This document shows positions 50,862 through 59,227 of a stretch of 59,227 nucleotides of DNA, in pieces; within the stretch, counting starts at the first letter, position 1, and each line of letters starts with the position of its first letter. The notes below the pieces were generated by a model. It was not told the DNA's origin. It saw nothing but the letters and a program-made list of their open reading frames with translations, and did not search any database. The position numbers and the translations under genes are program-made. Source of the stretch: Planctomycetota bacterium (lineage in GTDB: Bacteria; Planctomycetota; Phycisphaerae; Sedimentisphaerales; Anaerobacaceae). The stretch spans positions 1 to 59,227 of the forward strand of contig DUZJ01000011.1 of NCBI GenBank assembly GCA_013349615.1, written 5' to 3'.

Positions 50862-52127
50862 CTACCCCACCTCGGCCAATTCATCCCATCGAGTGGTATA
50901 TCTTTTTGAGCGTCTAACAAACTTCGTCCGCCATGGCTGGTTTATTCCCTCCGCCGCCCACGTTAATGCTCTTCTATGTAACCTCGTATTGACAGCATCG
51001 ACCGCCCCCATCAATCTTCTCGATTTTTGCCTGTCACTTTCATCAAACAGATTACGCTGCACGCTGCCTTCCGGCACAAGGTCACTGAGAATAACTCCGG
51101 CTTTATTAAATAAAAACCCTTTCCGATACAACCGCTCCACGCTCCTTATCGCCCCGTCAATCAACTCGGGCGTATAGCTCGTAGCAGTCGGAAAGCTGAC
51201 CGTATGCGAATTGAAGTATCTCTTTCGTGCATCGACAAAACGGCTTGTCATCACAAAGATGGTTTCAGCGCCGGCAGCCAAACCCTGCTCTCGAAGTTTC
51301 TCACCAGCCCTCGAAGCATAACTTGCTATTGCTTCTTTGAGCTCGTAAATTTCCTCTATTTTTCTGCCAAATGTCCGTGATACGGTGATGCCCTTTTTCG
51401 TCGGCGGCTGCTCCTCCAACTCATAGCAACTGATGCCCCGCAGCTCATAAACCGTCCTGACACCGGTAACGCCGAAGCACTGCCTCATCCAGTTTACATC
51501 CACGTCCCGAAGGGCAAGTGCCGTATTAATCCCTGCTCTCTTTAACTTAATCGCGGTCTTTATCCCCACCCCCCAGATGTTCTCTACACTGGTCTGCGCC
51601 AGCGCTTCGTCTATAGAGGCGCGGCCAGTAAGTTCAAACACACCAGCCGCCTTACTGAACCTCCTAACAATCCTCTGGGCCATCTTTGCCAGCGTCTTTG
51701 TCTCCGCGATACCGATTGAAACCGGTATGCCGGTCCACTGTTTCACGGTTTCTGCGATTTTTCGACAATAACCTGTCAGATTATTGCTCAAGCCCGCAAG
51801 ATTCAAAAACGCCTCATCAATTGAATAAACCTCAATCTCAGGCGTAAAATTACAAAGCGTCTCCATCAGTCTGTCTGACATATCCTTATAAAGGGCGTAG
51901 TTGGATGAAAGCACCTCTACTTTGTTTTTTTCTATTTTCTCTCTGACCTTAAAGAAAGCCGCCCCCATCCCGATACCGAGCTGCTTCGCCTCTTCTGACC
52001 TCGCTATCACACAGCCATCGTTGTTGGAAAGCACTACAACGGCGAGTGGCTCTAAACGAGGATTGAAAACCCGCTCACAGGAGACGTAGAAATTATTACA
52101 ATCAACAAGGGCAAATATACTCTTCAT
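50862..52127 (-). CDS. umuC: DNA polymerase V catalytic subunit UmuC
   Basis: This Y-family translesion polymerase has 421 residues. Palm catalytic acids are D9 in LVDCNNFYVSCE and D104/E105 in YSIDEAF. Fingers, HhH and little-finger regions follow, with GVGIKTAIKLKRAGI and RTFGRKIEE. The C terminus has the DRQKSRRLMGAVDAVN region. It starts 3 bp after umuD, so the two are one operon. Confidence 0.96.
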   Translation of the reverse strand: MKSIFALVDCNNFYVSCERVFNPRLEPLAVVVLSNNDGCVIARSEEAKQLGIGMGAAFFKVREKIEKNKVEVLSSNYALYKDMSDRLMETLCNFTPEIEVYSIDEAFLNLAGLSNNLTGYCRKIAETVKQWTGIPVSIGIAETKTLAKMAQRIVRRFSKAAGVFELTGRASIDEALAQTSVENIWGVGIKTAIKLKRAGINTALALRDVDVNWMRQCFGVTGVRTVYELRGISCYELEEQPPTKKGITVSRTFGRKIEEIYELKEAIASYASRAGEKLREQGLAAGAETIFVMTSRFVDARKRYFNSHTVSFPTATSYTPELIDGAIRSVERLYRKGFLFNKAGVILSDLVPEGSVQRNLFDESDRQKSRRLMGAVDAVNTRLHRRALTWAAEGINQPWRTKFVRRSKRYTTRWDELAEVG

Positions 52128-52130
52128 AAT

Positions 52131-52562
52131 TCATAACTCGTGTATAACGTTGGTGACAACCCCCCAAACCTCGAATTCCATTTCCTCATCGATTTCCTGG
52201 CTCCGGTAGTTCTCATTCTCAGCTTCAAGGGTCAATTTGTTCTTACGCATCCGGATTCTTTTGACCGTAAGCTCCCCGTTGATAGCAGCTATAACAACAT
52301 TTTTATCTCTGGGCTCAATACTTCGGTCAACAACCAGCATGTCCCCATCGTGAATGCCCGCTTTGACCATCGAATCCCCTGTAACTCTGACGAAGAATGT
52401 CGCCGCCGGGTTCCTGATAAGATGCTTATTCAAATCGAGCTTTCCTTCTTCGTAATCAGCCGCCGGAGATGGAAACCCTGCCGGCACCCTCGCCGTAAAT
52501 ATTGGCTGCCGGCGTTTTGTCGACCGGTCCGGTCTATAAACTATCTCCACCCTGGTCTTCAT
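52131..52562 (-). CDS. umuD: UmuD, LexA-like self-cleaving subunit of polymerase V
   Basis: UmuD is cleaved to UmuD' when stimulated by RecA filaments, activating UmuC. The 143 residues show cleavage site A28-G29 in PAGFPSP, catalytic S64 in TGDSMVKAGI and K101 in ELTVKRI. It has no DNA-binding domain. Promoter TTGATT, 17 bp, TATAGT lies directly upstream. No clear LexA box is seen, so SOS control is unproven. Confidence 0.95.
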   Translation of the reverse strand: MKTRVEIVYRPDRSTKRRQPIFTARVPAGFPSPAADYEEGKLDLNKHLIRNPAATFFVRVTGDSMVKAGIHDGDMLVVDRSIEPRDKNVVIAAINGELTVKRIRMRKNKLTLEAENENYRSQEIDEEMEFEVWGVVTNVIHEL

Positions 52563-52569
52563 ACCTCAC

Positions 52570-52598
52570 ACTATACGCCTTTTTCTTTTCAAAATCAA
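52570..52598 (-). promoter_or_regulatory. Promoter of umuDC, nearly leaderless
   Basis: Minus-strand TTGATT (52593-52598) and TATAGT (52570-52575) are 17 bp apart. The -10 box ends only 7 bp before the ATG. Transcription would start at or next to the start codon. Confidence 0.6.
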
Positions 52599-52782
52599 AT
52601 ATACTTACACCAAACCGAATTTGAAATTTGCAGATTCGAGAGGTCCCTATTAAGCTTGCCGCCTCCATTTGGTTACAAAATAATTTTTACTGCTATCAGC
52701 TTCAAGAAGCCGAAAATATATTTAAGGAGGCAGGTTTGCCTCTGCTGAAAAAAATTTCTTTCCCTAAGTACAGCAAAATTCA

Positions 52783-53940
52783 ATGCTTACTACGATAAGA
52801 AACAATCCGGTCGCCGATTATATTGCGGTTGTCGTGGTTGTCTTGATGGCTATCGGGACGGTCTTTGTCTTCTCGGCTAGTGCTAACATTAGCCAGGAGC
52901 TTGACTTAGAGAGATTCTACGATTTTCCAGCCTTCCGGCAAATGCTATTTTTCCCATTGGCTTGTGCGGTTTTATACGCCGTCTCATATTTTGATTATCG
53001 CAGGTTCAGCCTGACTAACGGCCTGCTAAAATCCCCGACGAGCTATTTGTTAATCCTTAGTATAGCGTTACTTATATTTGTCCTGTTGTTCGGCACAGAA
53101 ATTAACCGCGCCCGGCGATGGCTTAGAATCCCCGTCGGCTCCATAACGATAAGTTTTCAGCCCTCCGAATTAGCCAAATGGATGATTGTGTTCTTCTTGG
53201 CAGCGGTCTGCGATAAGTTTGGTACTAACATCAAGTTATACTGGAAGCGGTTTGTCCCGATTTGCTTGGTGATAGCCGCAGTAGTCGCTCTCGTAATCAC
53301 CGAAGATTTTGGTACGGCAGCATTTATATCGCTTTTGGGGCTTCTGATGTTGATAATCGCCGGCGTCAAATGGTGGCATATTTTGACCGGCCTGCCGTTT
53401 GTTGCAATTGGATTTGCTGTGGCATTGGTCCGTTTTCCCGGACGAATTAAACGAATTTGGGCTTTTTTGGACCCTGAAAAATGGGCCGACTCCATTGCCT
53501 ACCAGGCGAACCAGTCGCTGATTGCCCTCGGCTCCGGCGGATTGTTCGGAAAAGGACTGGGTAGAGGAATTTGCAAATACGGCCATCTGCCGGAAGATAC
53601 AACGGATTTCATTTTCGCCATCATCGGCGAAGAGCTCGGCTTCATTGGAACAGCGGCGGTCATCGTATTGTTTATCGTATTTGTCTGGCTGGGGATTTTG
53701 GTAGTTAAGCGCTGCCGGGACCGTTTCGGCCGGATTTTGGCCGGCGGAATTGTTTTAACAATCGCCGTTCAGGCGGCAGTCAATATCGGGGTGGTGACGG
53801 TTATGCTGCCGACAAAAGGTATTCCTCTGCCGTTTGTAAGTGCCGGCGGAACGAGCATGCTGCTGTCATCCGCGGCGGCCGGTGTGTTGTTAAATATCGC
53901 CAAACAATCCGCCAAGAATAAAGTTGGAGAAAAAGAATAG
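52783..53940 (+). CDS. ftsW: Peptidoglycan polymerase FtsW / SEDS family
   Basis: The SEDS-family glycosyltransferase polymerises lipid II at the septum. The 385 residues have about ten membrane segments. Key features are FSASANISQELD, FQPSELAKWMIVFF, the NQSLIALGSGGLFGKGLGRG loop (read in parts), TDFIFAIIGEELGFIG and LPFVSAGGTSML. It is followed by murG with a 1-bp overlap, as in the dcw cluster. RodA could be an alternative, but linkage to murG favours FtsW. Confidence 0.92.
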   Translation: MLTTIRNNPVADYIAVVVVVLMAIGTVFVFSASANISQELDLERFYDFPAFRQMLFFPLACAVLYAVSYFDYRRFSLTNGLLKSPTSYLLILSIALLIFVLLFGTEINRARRWLRIPVGSITISFQPSELAKWMIVFFLAAVCDKFGTNIKLYWKRFVPICLVIAAVVALVITEDFGTAAFISLLGLLMLIIAGVKWWHILTGLPFVAIGFAVALVRFPGRIKRIWAFLDPEKWADSIAYQANQSLIALGSGGLFGKGLGRGICKYGHLPEDTTDFIFAIIGEELGFIGTAAVIVLFIVFVWLGILVVKRCRDRFGRILAGGIVLTIAVQAAVNIGVVTVMLPTKGIPLPFVSAGGTSMLLSSAAAGVLLNIAKQSAKNKVGEKE

Positions 53941-55049
53941 TGGGCGCCAGGAGATTTTTCTTCGCCGGCGGCGGGACCGGGGGACATATATATCCCGCTA
54001 TCGCCGTGGCGGAACAAATATTAAAACTCGAACCAACAGCAAAGATACATTTCTTTGTCAGCACTCGCGGTATTGATGAGCAAATACTATCAAAGACCAG
54101 CTTTGAGACAACTACGCTTCCAGCCAGGGGCTTTTCGGCCCGGCCTGACAAACTGATTGGCTTCTGCACTTCGTTCTTAAAAAGTTATGGAATCGCCAAA
54201 CAAGCAATTGCTGAAAGCCAAAACGCTGTCGTGATTGGGGTCGGCGGCTTTGTTGCAGCGCCGGTTTGCTTCGCAGCACATAAGTTAAAGGTGCCCATCG
54301 TGCTTTTGAATGTTGACATCGTACCGGGTCGGGCAAATAAGATAATAGCCCGCTGGGCAGACGAGATATTCGTGCAGTTTGATGAGACCAGGCAATCTTT
54401 TGCCAAAAGAAAGGCGGGCGTTAATGTTGTTGGCTGTCCCCTGCGAAGCGGCTTTGACAATCCGGAGACTGATAAGGTCAAGAGTGAATTAGGCCTTGAT
54501 GAAAATAAAAAGACTCTGCTCATAACCGGAGCATCGAGCGGGTCGGAAAATATCAATAAAGCGGTGTGTTCACTGTTGGAAAATTTAGCCGACTTCGCCG
54601 ATGATTGGCAGATTGTTCATTTGACAGGGGCCGCCAATTACGAAAAAGTCAGGCAAATGTACGCTGATGCAAAAATCGGGCATAAGGTTCTGAGCTACTT
54701 TGATGATATGCCGAGCTTATTAGCTGCCGCGGATTTGGTTGTCGGACGAAGCGGAGCGGTCAGTGTGGCCGAATATGCGGCGGCTTCCGTGCCGAGTATA
54801 TGTATGCCTTATCCATATCATAAGGACCGGCATCAATACCTGAATGCCGGCAAATTGGTTGAGGCCGGGGCAGCGGTCATAGTAGATGATTTGCCGGATG
54901 AAAAAGAGCGGTCGGAATGGCTGGCCGAAGAGTTGGAAGAGTTGATGAAAGATGAAAAGAAGCGAGAAGAGATGAGACAAGCCTGCAAGTCGATTGCGAG
55001 GTTGGATGCCGGTTTGCAAATCGCAGAAGGTTTACTGAAGATTGTTTAA
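53940..55049 (+). CDS. murG: UDP-N-acetylglucosamine--N-acetylmuramyl-(pentapeptide) transferase MurG
   Basis: MurG adds GlcNAc to lipid I, giving lipid II. The 369 residues have the Gly-rich loop AGGGTGGHIYP, a VIGVGGFVAAPVCF region, TGASSGSENINKAV in the hinge, and RSGAVSVAEYAAASVPSICMPYPYHKDRHQ (read in parts). The start is GTG at 53940, sharing a base with the ftsW stop. This implies that cell-wall synthesis is active in this organism. Confidence 0.95.
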   Translation: MGARRFFFAGGGTGGHIYPAIAVAEQILKLEPTAKIHFFVSTRGIDEQILSKTSFETTTLPARGFSARPDKLIGFCTSFLKSYGIAKQAIAESQNAVVIGVGGFVAAPVCFAAHKLKVPIVLLNVDIVPGRANKIIARWADEIFVQFDETRQSFAKRKAGVNVVGCPLRSGFDNPETDKVKSELGLDENKKTLLITGASSGSENINKAVCSLLENLADFADDWQIVHLTGAANYEKVRQMYADAKIGHKVLSYFDDMPSLLAAADLVVGRSGAVSVAEYAAASVPSICMPYPYHKDRHQYLNAGKLVEAGAAVIVDDLPDEKERSEWLAEELEELMKDEKKREEMRQACKSIARLDAGLQIAEGLLKIV

Positions 55050-55077
55050 CCGCAGAGTACGCGGAGGTCGCAGAGAA
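55048..55077. repeat. Interspersed repeat (aaccgcagagtacgcggaggtcgcagaga type)
   Basis: The same accgc...gcagag words as in the 15832-15948 inverted repeat occur just after murG. Confidence 0.5.
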
Positions 55078-55108
55078 TTCAATATTCAGAGAAAACAGCT
55101 CACTAATT

Positions 55109-58100
55109 TTACATTTGGCTCTTTAACGCTTGTATTACGGATTCAATAAATTTCAGCCACTCGTCCTCGCCTATCATTTTTCTTACTTCCGCATCTGTAA
55201 GCCAAAGTTCTTCAAGCCACTTTATTAACTCCACAATATCAGCCTTAGTAACTTGGGGCTGCGGCTTTTTGGCCGATGCGGATGGTAAAATCTCTTCTGC
55301 AAGGCCGAGACCTTCGCTCATACCCAGGCCCATACTCTTACCCATACCCTGGCCATAACTAAAGGGAAAGGCTTTTGCCCAGGCCCTCTGCCAGAGCCAG
55401 TCTTCGCAGAAGCGGGCAAGGTCGGCATAATCGATGCAATTGTTGTCAACGAGGTCGTAAATATCGTTGTAATCGTTGACATCTGAGGTTTTTTGCCAGA
55501 CGTTTGCAAAGAGGGCGTAATCGAAGAAGTTTACAATTCCGTCACTATTGAAGTCAGCCGGGCTCCGGTAATATTCGTCGGCACCCATATCGACTATTTC
55601 GGTTCCGTTACCATCTCCATCTACTACCCGGCGTTCGCCGTCGATGTCCGTCATATTGGCGTCGGGATTGAAATCGGGGTCGCCGGCGTCGATACAGTTT
55701 GAGTCGGCGGTGAGGTGATAATCATAAATTTGGTATGTTTTACCGGTGAGAGCGATGGACTCCACGTTGCTCCATACCTTAATCGTGTTGACATTGTTGG
55801 AGACTATAAAGAACTGCAGGTACTGGTTCTGTGTATCAGGATTAACAAATTTACCTGCGAGTTGGTTAACGGCCCAGTTGGCATTCGCATTGGTCAAAAT
55901 GCTTTGAAATGTTGAGTTGTCGTAAGAGGCGTCAGCCGTCCACAAGCCGGTCGGCGAGTTTACAGTAAAGAAACAGGGGTCCTTGTTGATATTTCCCGTA
56001 CCTTCCCAAACTTCATTTACATCGCAGTAGTTTACATATAAGCTACATGTATTGCTATCATTGCGTATCTCATCAAACACGTTATTCCAGAAGATGCAGT
56101 TAGTTACATCCACATACGAATAATACGTGTTGCGCATACCGCCGCCATACCACGCGGCGTTCCCGGCAACCGTGCAGTTGGTCAAACTCACACCAGAATA
56201 ATCGTTGTTTATCCCACCAGCTTTGTCATAGGAAGTATTTCCACTAAAGATGCAATTAGCGACCGCTAATGAAGAGAAATCGCAGTTATGCATACCGGCA
56301 CCGGCGCCAGGTGACCAAGTGACAGTATTGCCGGTGAAGATACAGTTAGTTGTATTTGGACTGGCAGAACTGTTTAACAACCCTCCGCCATGCTGTGCAG
56401 AGTTCCCGCTGAAAGTGCTGTTAATTAGTGTTGGAGAAGACTCGTTGTTGTACATTCCGCCGCCATAATAGGTCGCGTTATTGCCGCTGAAAATACAATT
56501 TGTTATGTTCGGGCTGGAATAATTTTTGTTGGATATTCCGCCGGCATAATCGGCCGAGTTTCCACTGAAGGTGCAGTTAATTATTGTGGGAGAAGACTGG
56601 ACATTGTACATGCCGCCGCCAGACGTAGTAGCAGTATTGTCAGTGAAACTGCAATTAGTCAAGTTCGCAGAGGAATATTGGTTGTACAGCCCTCCGCCAT
56701 TGTAAGCTGTATTATCGCTGATGTTGCAGCCTTTTAAGGTCAGGTTTGTGGAACCCTGGCAGTATACTCCGCCGCCATACCACTCATTATAAACTGAACC
56801 TTTGGCATTTCCGGCTGTGATGGTAAAGCCATCAAGTATGGCGTTATTGACGTCTTCACATTGGACGACGTGGTAGCTGTTATCGCTGTGGTTATTTGGC
56901 GCTGCTATATCCCCGCTGAGAACAGTTTCGTAGGCATCCGGGTCACGGTCCACCCATTGACCGCCGCCGGGTGGAAATCCGCCGTAAACGGCGACATTAT
57001 CGAGAAGCTCGAAAGAAAACGACCGAATACCTCGGTTGGTTGGTCTATACGTTCCTTTAGCTACCCATATTTGTTCGCAGCCGCATTCGCGGGCGGTATG
57101 GAAGGCATCCTGCAAATCTGTGTAGGCATCGAGCCAAGAAGTGCCGTTATTGTAACCGTTGGCATCCTGGTTAACGTAGATTATATCACCCCCATAGCAG
57201 CATATATTTGTTTCTTCTATAGTGTAACTGAAGTATTGGTCGCCTTCCATTTCACAGTAATTTTTAATTTTTCGGCCGGGCTTTGCATAGTAATTGACTT
57301 TGACAGTCAACTGAAGACAATTGGAATCAGCACCTGAAATATCATTAATGTCCCAGGTTACCGTATTGGAGTCAAGGTGATAGACCCCGCAGGGGTCCGA
57401 TGAAGATGAATAATACTCCACCTCAACAGGAAGATAATCTGTTATTACTACATTCGTGTCGGCGTAGCCGTTAGCATCATAGCAAATGTTATATACAAGA
57501 TAATTCTCATCAATCATATTCCAGGGATAAACGCAATCGACGTCATTGACATTATCAACCTTGTTCATATCAAAAACATGCAATTTGGTTTTATAAGTTG
57601 CTATAGTAATAATATCACTGCCAGCCCCTCCCCCGAGTTCAAAGGGAACAAAAAATGAGTCTTGCCCAATGGTGAATTTATCGTGATATGATGTGCCCCA
57701 ATTGGACATTTCATTTGGTTCCAGACCATCATACACGCCGCTTGCAATGCCCTCTGCTGTAAATTCGGTAACGTTTTCGCCGGTGTTGTAATGCGCATTC
57801 ACGTCCCAAAATTCGGGAAGATAATCAAATTCAGCTTTGCATCCGAGCGTAATCATCCCTGTACCGCTGCCTTTAAGGACCCAGTCAATGGCCTGAACTA
57901 AAAACACTTCAGCAGCCTGTGGGCCATTAACGGTATGAAAGTCCGCATCGTGGCCGCTCAAAATCACCCTGCCCGTGATACCTGCGGCCAGGATTTCGGC
58001 ATCGAGTCCGCTGATGTCTCCTTCAGAATTCCATCCAACAATAAGGATGTCGTGAGTTTCTAAATCTTCTGATGTGACCTCATTACCGTCATAGAAATCC

Positions 58101-58306
58101 CGTATATCACAGGAAATTCCTAAATCTTCCATTGCATCTTTAATGCTTGGTTCATAGCCGCCGGGATTATAAATAAGGAAACTAAAATCGTTGGGATCGA
58201 AAGGTAAGTCAACGGCAGCTACAGGCGAAGCGAAAATTACCAATAAGAACAAACGTAGAAAAGTAGATAACAAATTTCCATATTGAGATTTTTTTGAGTT
58301 AAACAT
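55109..58306 (-). CDS. Secreted beta-helix protein with dockerin-like domain
   Basis: In 1065 residues, signal peptide 1-32 precedes an alpha/beta domain (about 35-255). A beta-sandwich of the DUF11 type (about 265-370) follows. A right-handed parallel beta-helix (about 385-800) has GGGMYN and TNCxFxGNxA repeats, similar to polymorphic outer-membrane repeats. A dockerin-like calcium domain (about 915-985: DFNSDGIVNFFDYALFANVWQ, read in parts, and NNCIDYADLARFCEDWLW) comes next. A Met/Gly-rich tail ends the protein. Such domains suit cell-surface attachment or a cohesin-like partner. CAGGAGGC precedes the ATG. Confidence 0.88.
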   Translation of the reverse strand: MFNSKKSQYGNLLSTFLRLFLLVIFASPVAAVDLPFDPNDFSFLIYNPGGYEPSIKDAMEDLGISCDIRDFYDGNEVTSEDLETHDILIVGWNSEGDISGLDAEILAAGITGRVILSGHDADFHTVNGPQAAEVFLVQAIDWVLKGSGTGMITLGCKAEFDYLPEFWDVNAHYNTGENVTEFTAEGIASGVYDGLEPNEMSNWGTSYHDKFTIGQDSFFVPFELGGGAGSDIITIATYKTKLHVFDMNKVDNVNDVDCVYPWNMIDENYLVYNICYDANGYADTNVVITDYLPVEVEYYSSSSDPCGVYHLDSNTVTWDINDISGADSNCLQLTVKVNYYAKPGRKIKNYCEMEGDQYFSYTIEETNICCYGGDIIYVNQDANGYNNGTSWLDAYTDLQDAFHTARECGCEQIWVAKGTYRPTNRGIRSFSFELLDNVAVYGGFPPGGGQWVDRDPDAYETVLSGDIAAPNNHSDNSYHVVQCEDVNNAILDGFTITAGNAKGSVYNEWYGGGVYCQGSTNLTLKGCNISDNTAYNGGGLYNQYSSANLTNCSFTDNTATTSGGGMYNVQSSPTIINCTFSGNSADYAGGISNKNYSSPNITNCIFSGNNATYYGGGMYNNESSPTLINSTFSGNSAQHGGGLLNSSASPNTTNCIFTGNTVTWSPGAGAGMHNCDFSSLAVANCIFSGNTSYDKAGGINNDYSGVSLTNCTVAGNAAWYGGGMRNTYYSYVDVTNCIFWNNVFDEIRNDSNTCSLYVNYCDVNEVWEGTGNINKDPCFFTVNSPTGLWTADASYDNSTFQSILTNANANWAVNQLAGKFVNPDTQNQYLQFFIVSNNVNTIKVWSNVESIALTGKTYQIYDYHLTADSNCIDAGDPDFNPDANMTDIDGERRVVDGDGNGTEIVDMGADEYYRSPADFNSDGIVNFFDYALFANVWQKTSDVNDYNDIYDLVDNNCIDYADLARFCEDWLWQRAWAKAFPFSYGQGMGKSMGLGMSEGLGLAEEILPSASAKKPQPQVTKADIVELIKWLEELWLTDAEVRKMIGEDEWLKFIESVIQALKSQM

Positions 58307-58341
58307 AACGCCTCCTGTTCAAAAGAGTAAGTTTTGAAAAC

Positions 58342-58998
58342 TTATCGCCTGCGCCTGAAGAAAAGAACACCAATTAGCATTAAGACACCAGTCAGCGGTT
58401 CCGGCACGGCCTGTGTAATTGTTCCTTGTATAGAGAGCGAGTTTCCCGGGCCATATATCTGCAAGGATTTTGTGCCCCATTCATTCAGTGCCGGAGGCGT
58501 GGCAGGCAGAGCACTTGAGGAAAGCGCTGTATGCGTAAAGTCAACAAGTATCAAGCGAATTTCATCCACTAACACTCCATTGGAAAGAGGAGAATTTTCG
58601 TAGCTCTTTACCAAATACTCATCAAAAACAACACCAGAATAGTTAACATGATTGTCCCAAATTGAAATCACAAATTGTCCAATATGGCTTGGCACTGTTT
58701 TGAATTCATATCCTTCTATTAATATGTTAAATCCATAGGGTGAGTCATGTTGATATGTTCCCCCACCGCTATCAATTGTTGAAGAATTATAGGTGTATGT
58801 TCCTGTAAAATTACTGCCCTCATGAATTGTGTCCGGTGCGTTATATCCTCCTATGTGCGTTACATTACCGGTTATTTCAATAGTAATCGGTACAGCCTGT
58901 GCTAAAGGAGCTGATAATAGTAATGTTGCGAGTACAAAAATGGGCGCAATGCGCGCGTAAAGAATCTCGCCTCTCCATTGCAGTTTTCGAGCATCCAT
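58342..58998 (-). CDS. PEP-CTERM exosortase-sorted secreted protein
   Basis: The 218 residues have a signal peptide (about 15-36, ending AQAVP). A beta-rich exported body is followed by a C-terminal VPEPLTGVLMLIGVLFFRRRR signal. That layout (V-P-E-P, hydrophobic stretch, arginines) is the PEP-CTERM tag cleaved by exosortases. It precedes the beta-helix gene in the same direction. A strong promoter lies upstream. Confidence 0.88.
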   Translation of the reverse strand: MDARKLQWRGEILYARIAPIFVLATLLLSAPLAQAVPITIEITGNVTHIGGYNAPDTIHEGSNFTGTYTYNSSTIDSGGGTYQHDSPYGFNILIEGYEFKTVPSHIGQFVISIWDNHVNYSGVVFDEYLVKSYENSPLSNGVLVDEIRLILVDFTHTALSSSALPATPPALNEWGTKSLQIYGPGNSLSIQGTITQAVPEPLTGVLMLIGVLFFRRRR

Positions 58999-59031
58999 AG
59001 ATTTTCTCCTTCTAATTTATTGATATTAATC

Positions 59032-59060
59032 ATAATACCAAAATTCAAGGCTTAATTCAA
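59032..59060 (-). promoter_or_regulatory. Promoter of the PEP-CTERM gene
   Basis: Minus-strand TTGAAT (59055-59060) and TATTAT (59032-59037) are 17 bp apart, 34 bp before the start. A gaaggaga ribosome site is close to the ATG. Confidence 0.65.
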
Positions 59061-59227
59061 GCATTTTCCGGCTGAATTTACGTCAATTCCAGCCAGGAAA
59101 CGCCCTTGAGAGTTAGCCAAAGAATCAGGCCTTTTCACATATATTCAATTGTATGACCTGTCCGTTCCGTGTCTATCGTGCTAAATACGGATATATGAAT
59201 TTTTTTTACTTTTCAGCCGTTTTTTTG

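Noticed and set aside
52727..52742. gaggca-ggtt-tgcctc hairpin before ftsW as a terminator
   Set aside because: Six-base stem followed by A not T on the plus strand; on the minus strand no gene needs it. Possibly a chance structure.

Overview
The window looks like chromosomal DNA from a planctomycete of the Phycisphaerae / Sedimentisphaerales type, probably a soil, sediment or wastewater lineage. This is an inference from protein style, not from a marker gene. The signs are Tat-exported sulfatases with the RRDFLK signal, ECF sigma factors each paired with a membrane anti-sigma-like protein, a dockerin-like calcium repeat on a huge beta-helix surface protein, a PEP-CTERM protein, a TIM-barrel/PmoA-like fusion, and many short interspersed non-coding repeats. 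No rRNA, tRNA, CRISPR array, integrase or complete insertion sequence is visible.

Layout. 1-7.7 kb is DNA repair and translation: recO behind a CAAACCCAAT repeat field, a zinc-ribbon/acidic-repeat membrane protein, ruvB-ruvA on the minus strand, then cysS-ruvC on the plus strand. 7.9-11 kb holds ispF-hisB-hisC and accD. 11.3-13.2 kb holds the most unusual gene, an FtsZ/tubulin-fold GTPase carrying a histone-H1-like Lys/Arg/Thr/Ala tail of about 222 residues. 13.8-17.1 kb is a gap-pgk-rpe carbon-metabolism block. 17.2-23.2 kb has three consecutive sigma/anti-sigma cassettes, each closed by a similar terminator and each with a strong internal ribosome-binding site inside the anti-sigma-like gene. 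23.2-30 kb has three sulfatases, tilS and a lipoprotein with helical repeats. 30.3-34.2 kb is a graveyard of Rhs core fragments with new C-terminal tips and small membrane proteins. 34.2-37.3 kb has a CXXCH/beta-propeller/TPR protein and an alkyltransferase-like protein lacking the catalytic cysteine. 37.5-41.3 kb is a YtrA-type GntR-regulated ABC operon with a visible operator. 41.3-44.8 kb holds a Tat-exported oxidoreductase and an isomerase/PmoA-like fusion. 45-48.8 kb is a nucleoside transporter-cupin-sodium symporter-2H phosphoesterase operon. 48.9-52.6 kb has a DUF72 protein, an unknown membrane protein and umuC-umuD. 52.8-55 kb is ftsW-murG from the cell-wall cluster. 55.1-59 kb holds the beta-helix/dockerin-like protein and the PEP-CTERM protein.

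How the parts fit. Housekeeping modules (RuvABC, RecO, UmuDC, histidine synthesis, glycolysis, septal wall synthesis) are interleaved with accessory modules for sensing, polysaccharide attack and surface display. Several promoters with TTGACA-like and TATAAT-like boxes at 16-17 bp spacing can be read directly. Repeat families related to those between genes also occur inside recO and inside the tubulin-like gene. The best candidates for something undescribed are the H1-tailed tubulin-like GTPase with a perfect 16-bp palindrome in front of it, the internal start sites in the three anti-sigma genes, and the Rhs tip array.
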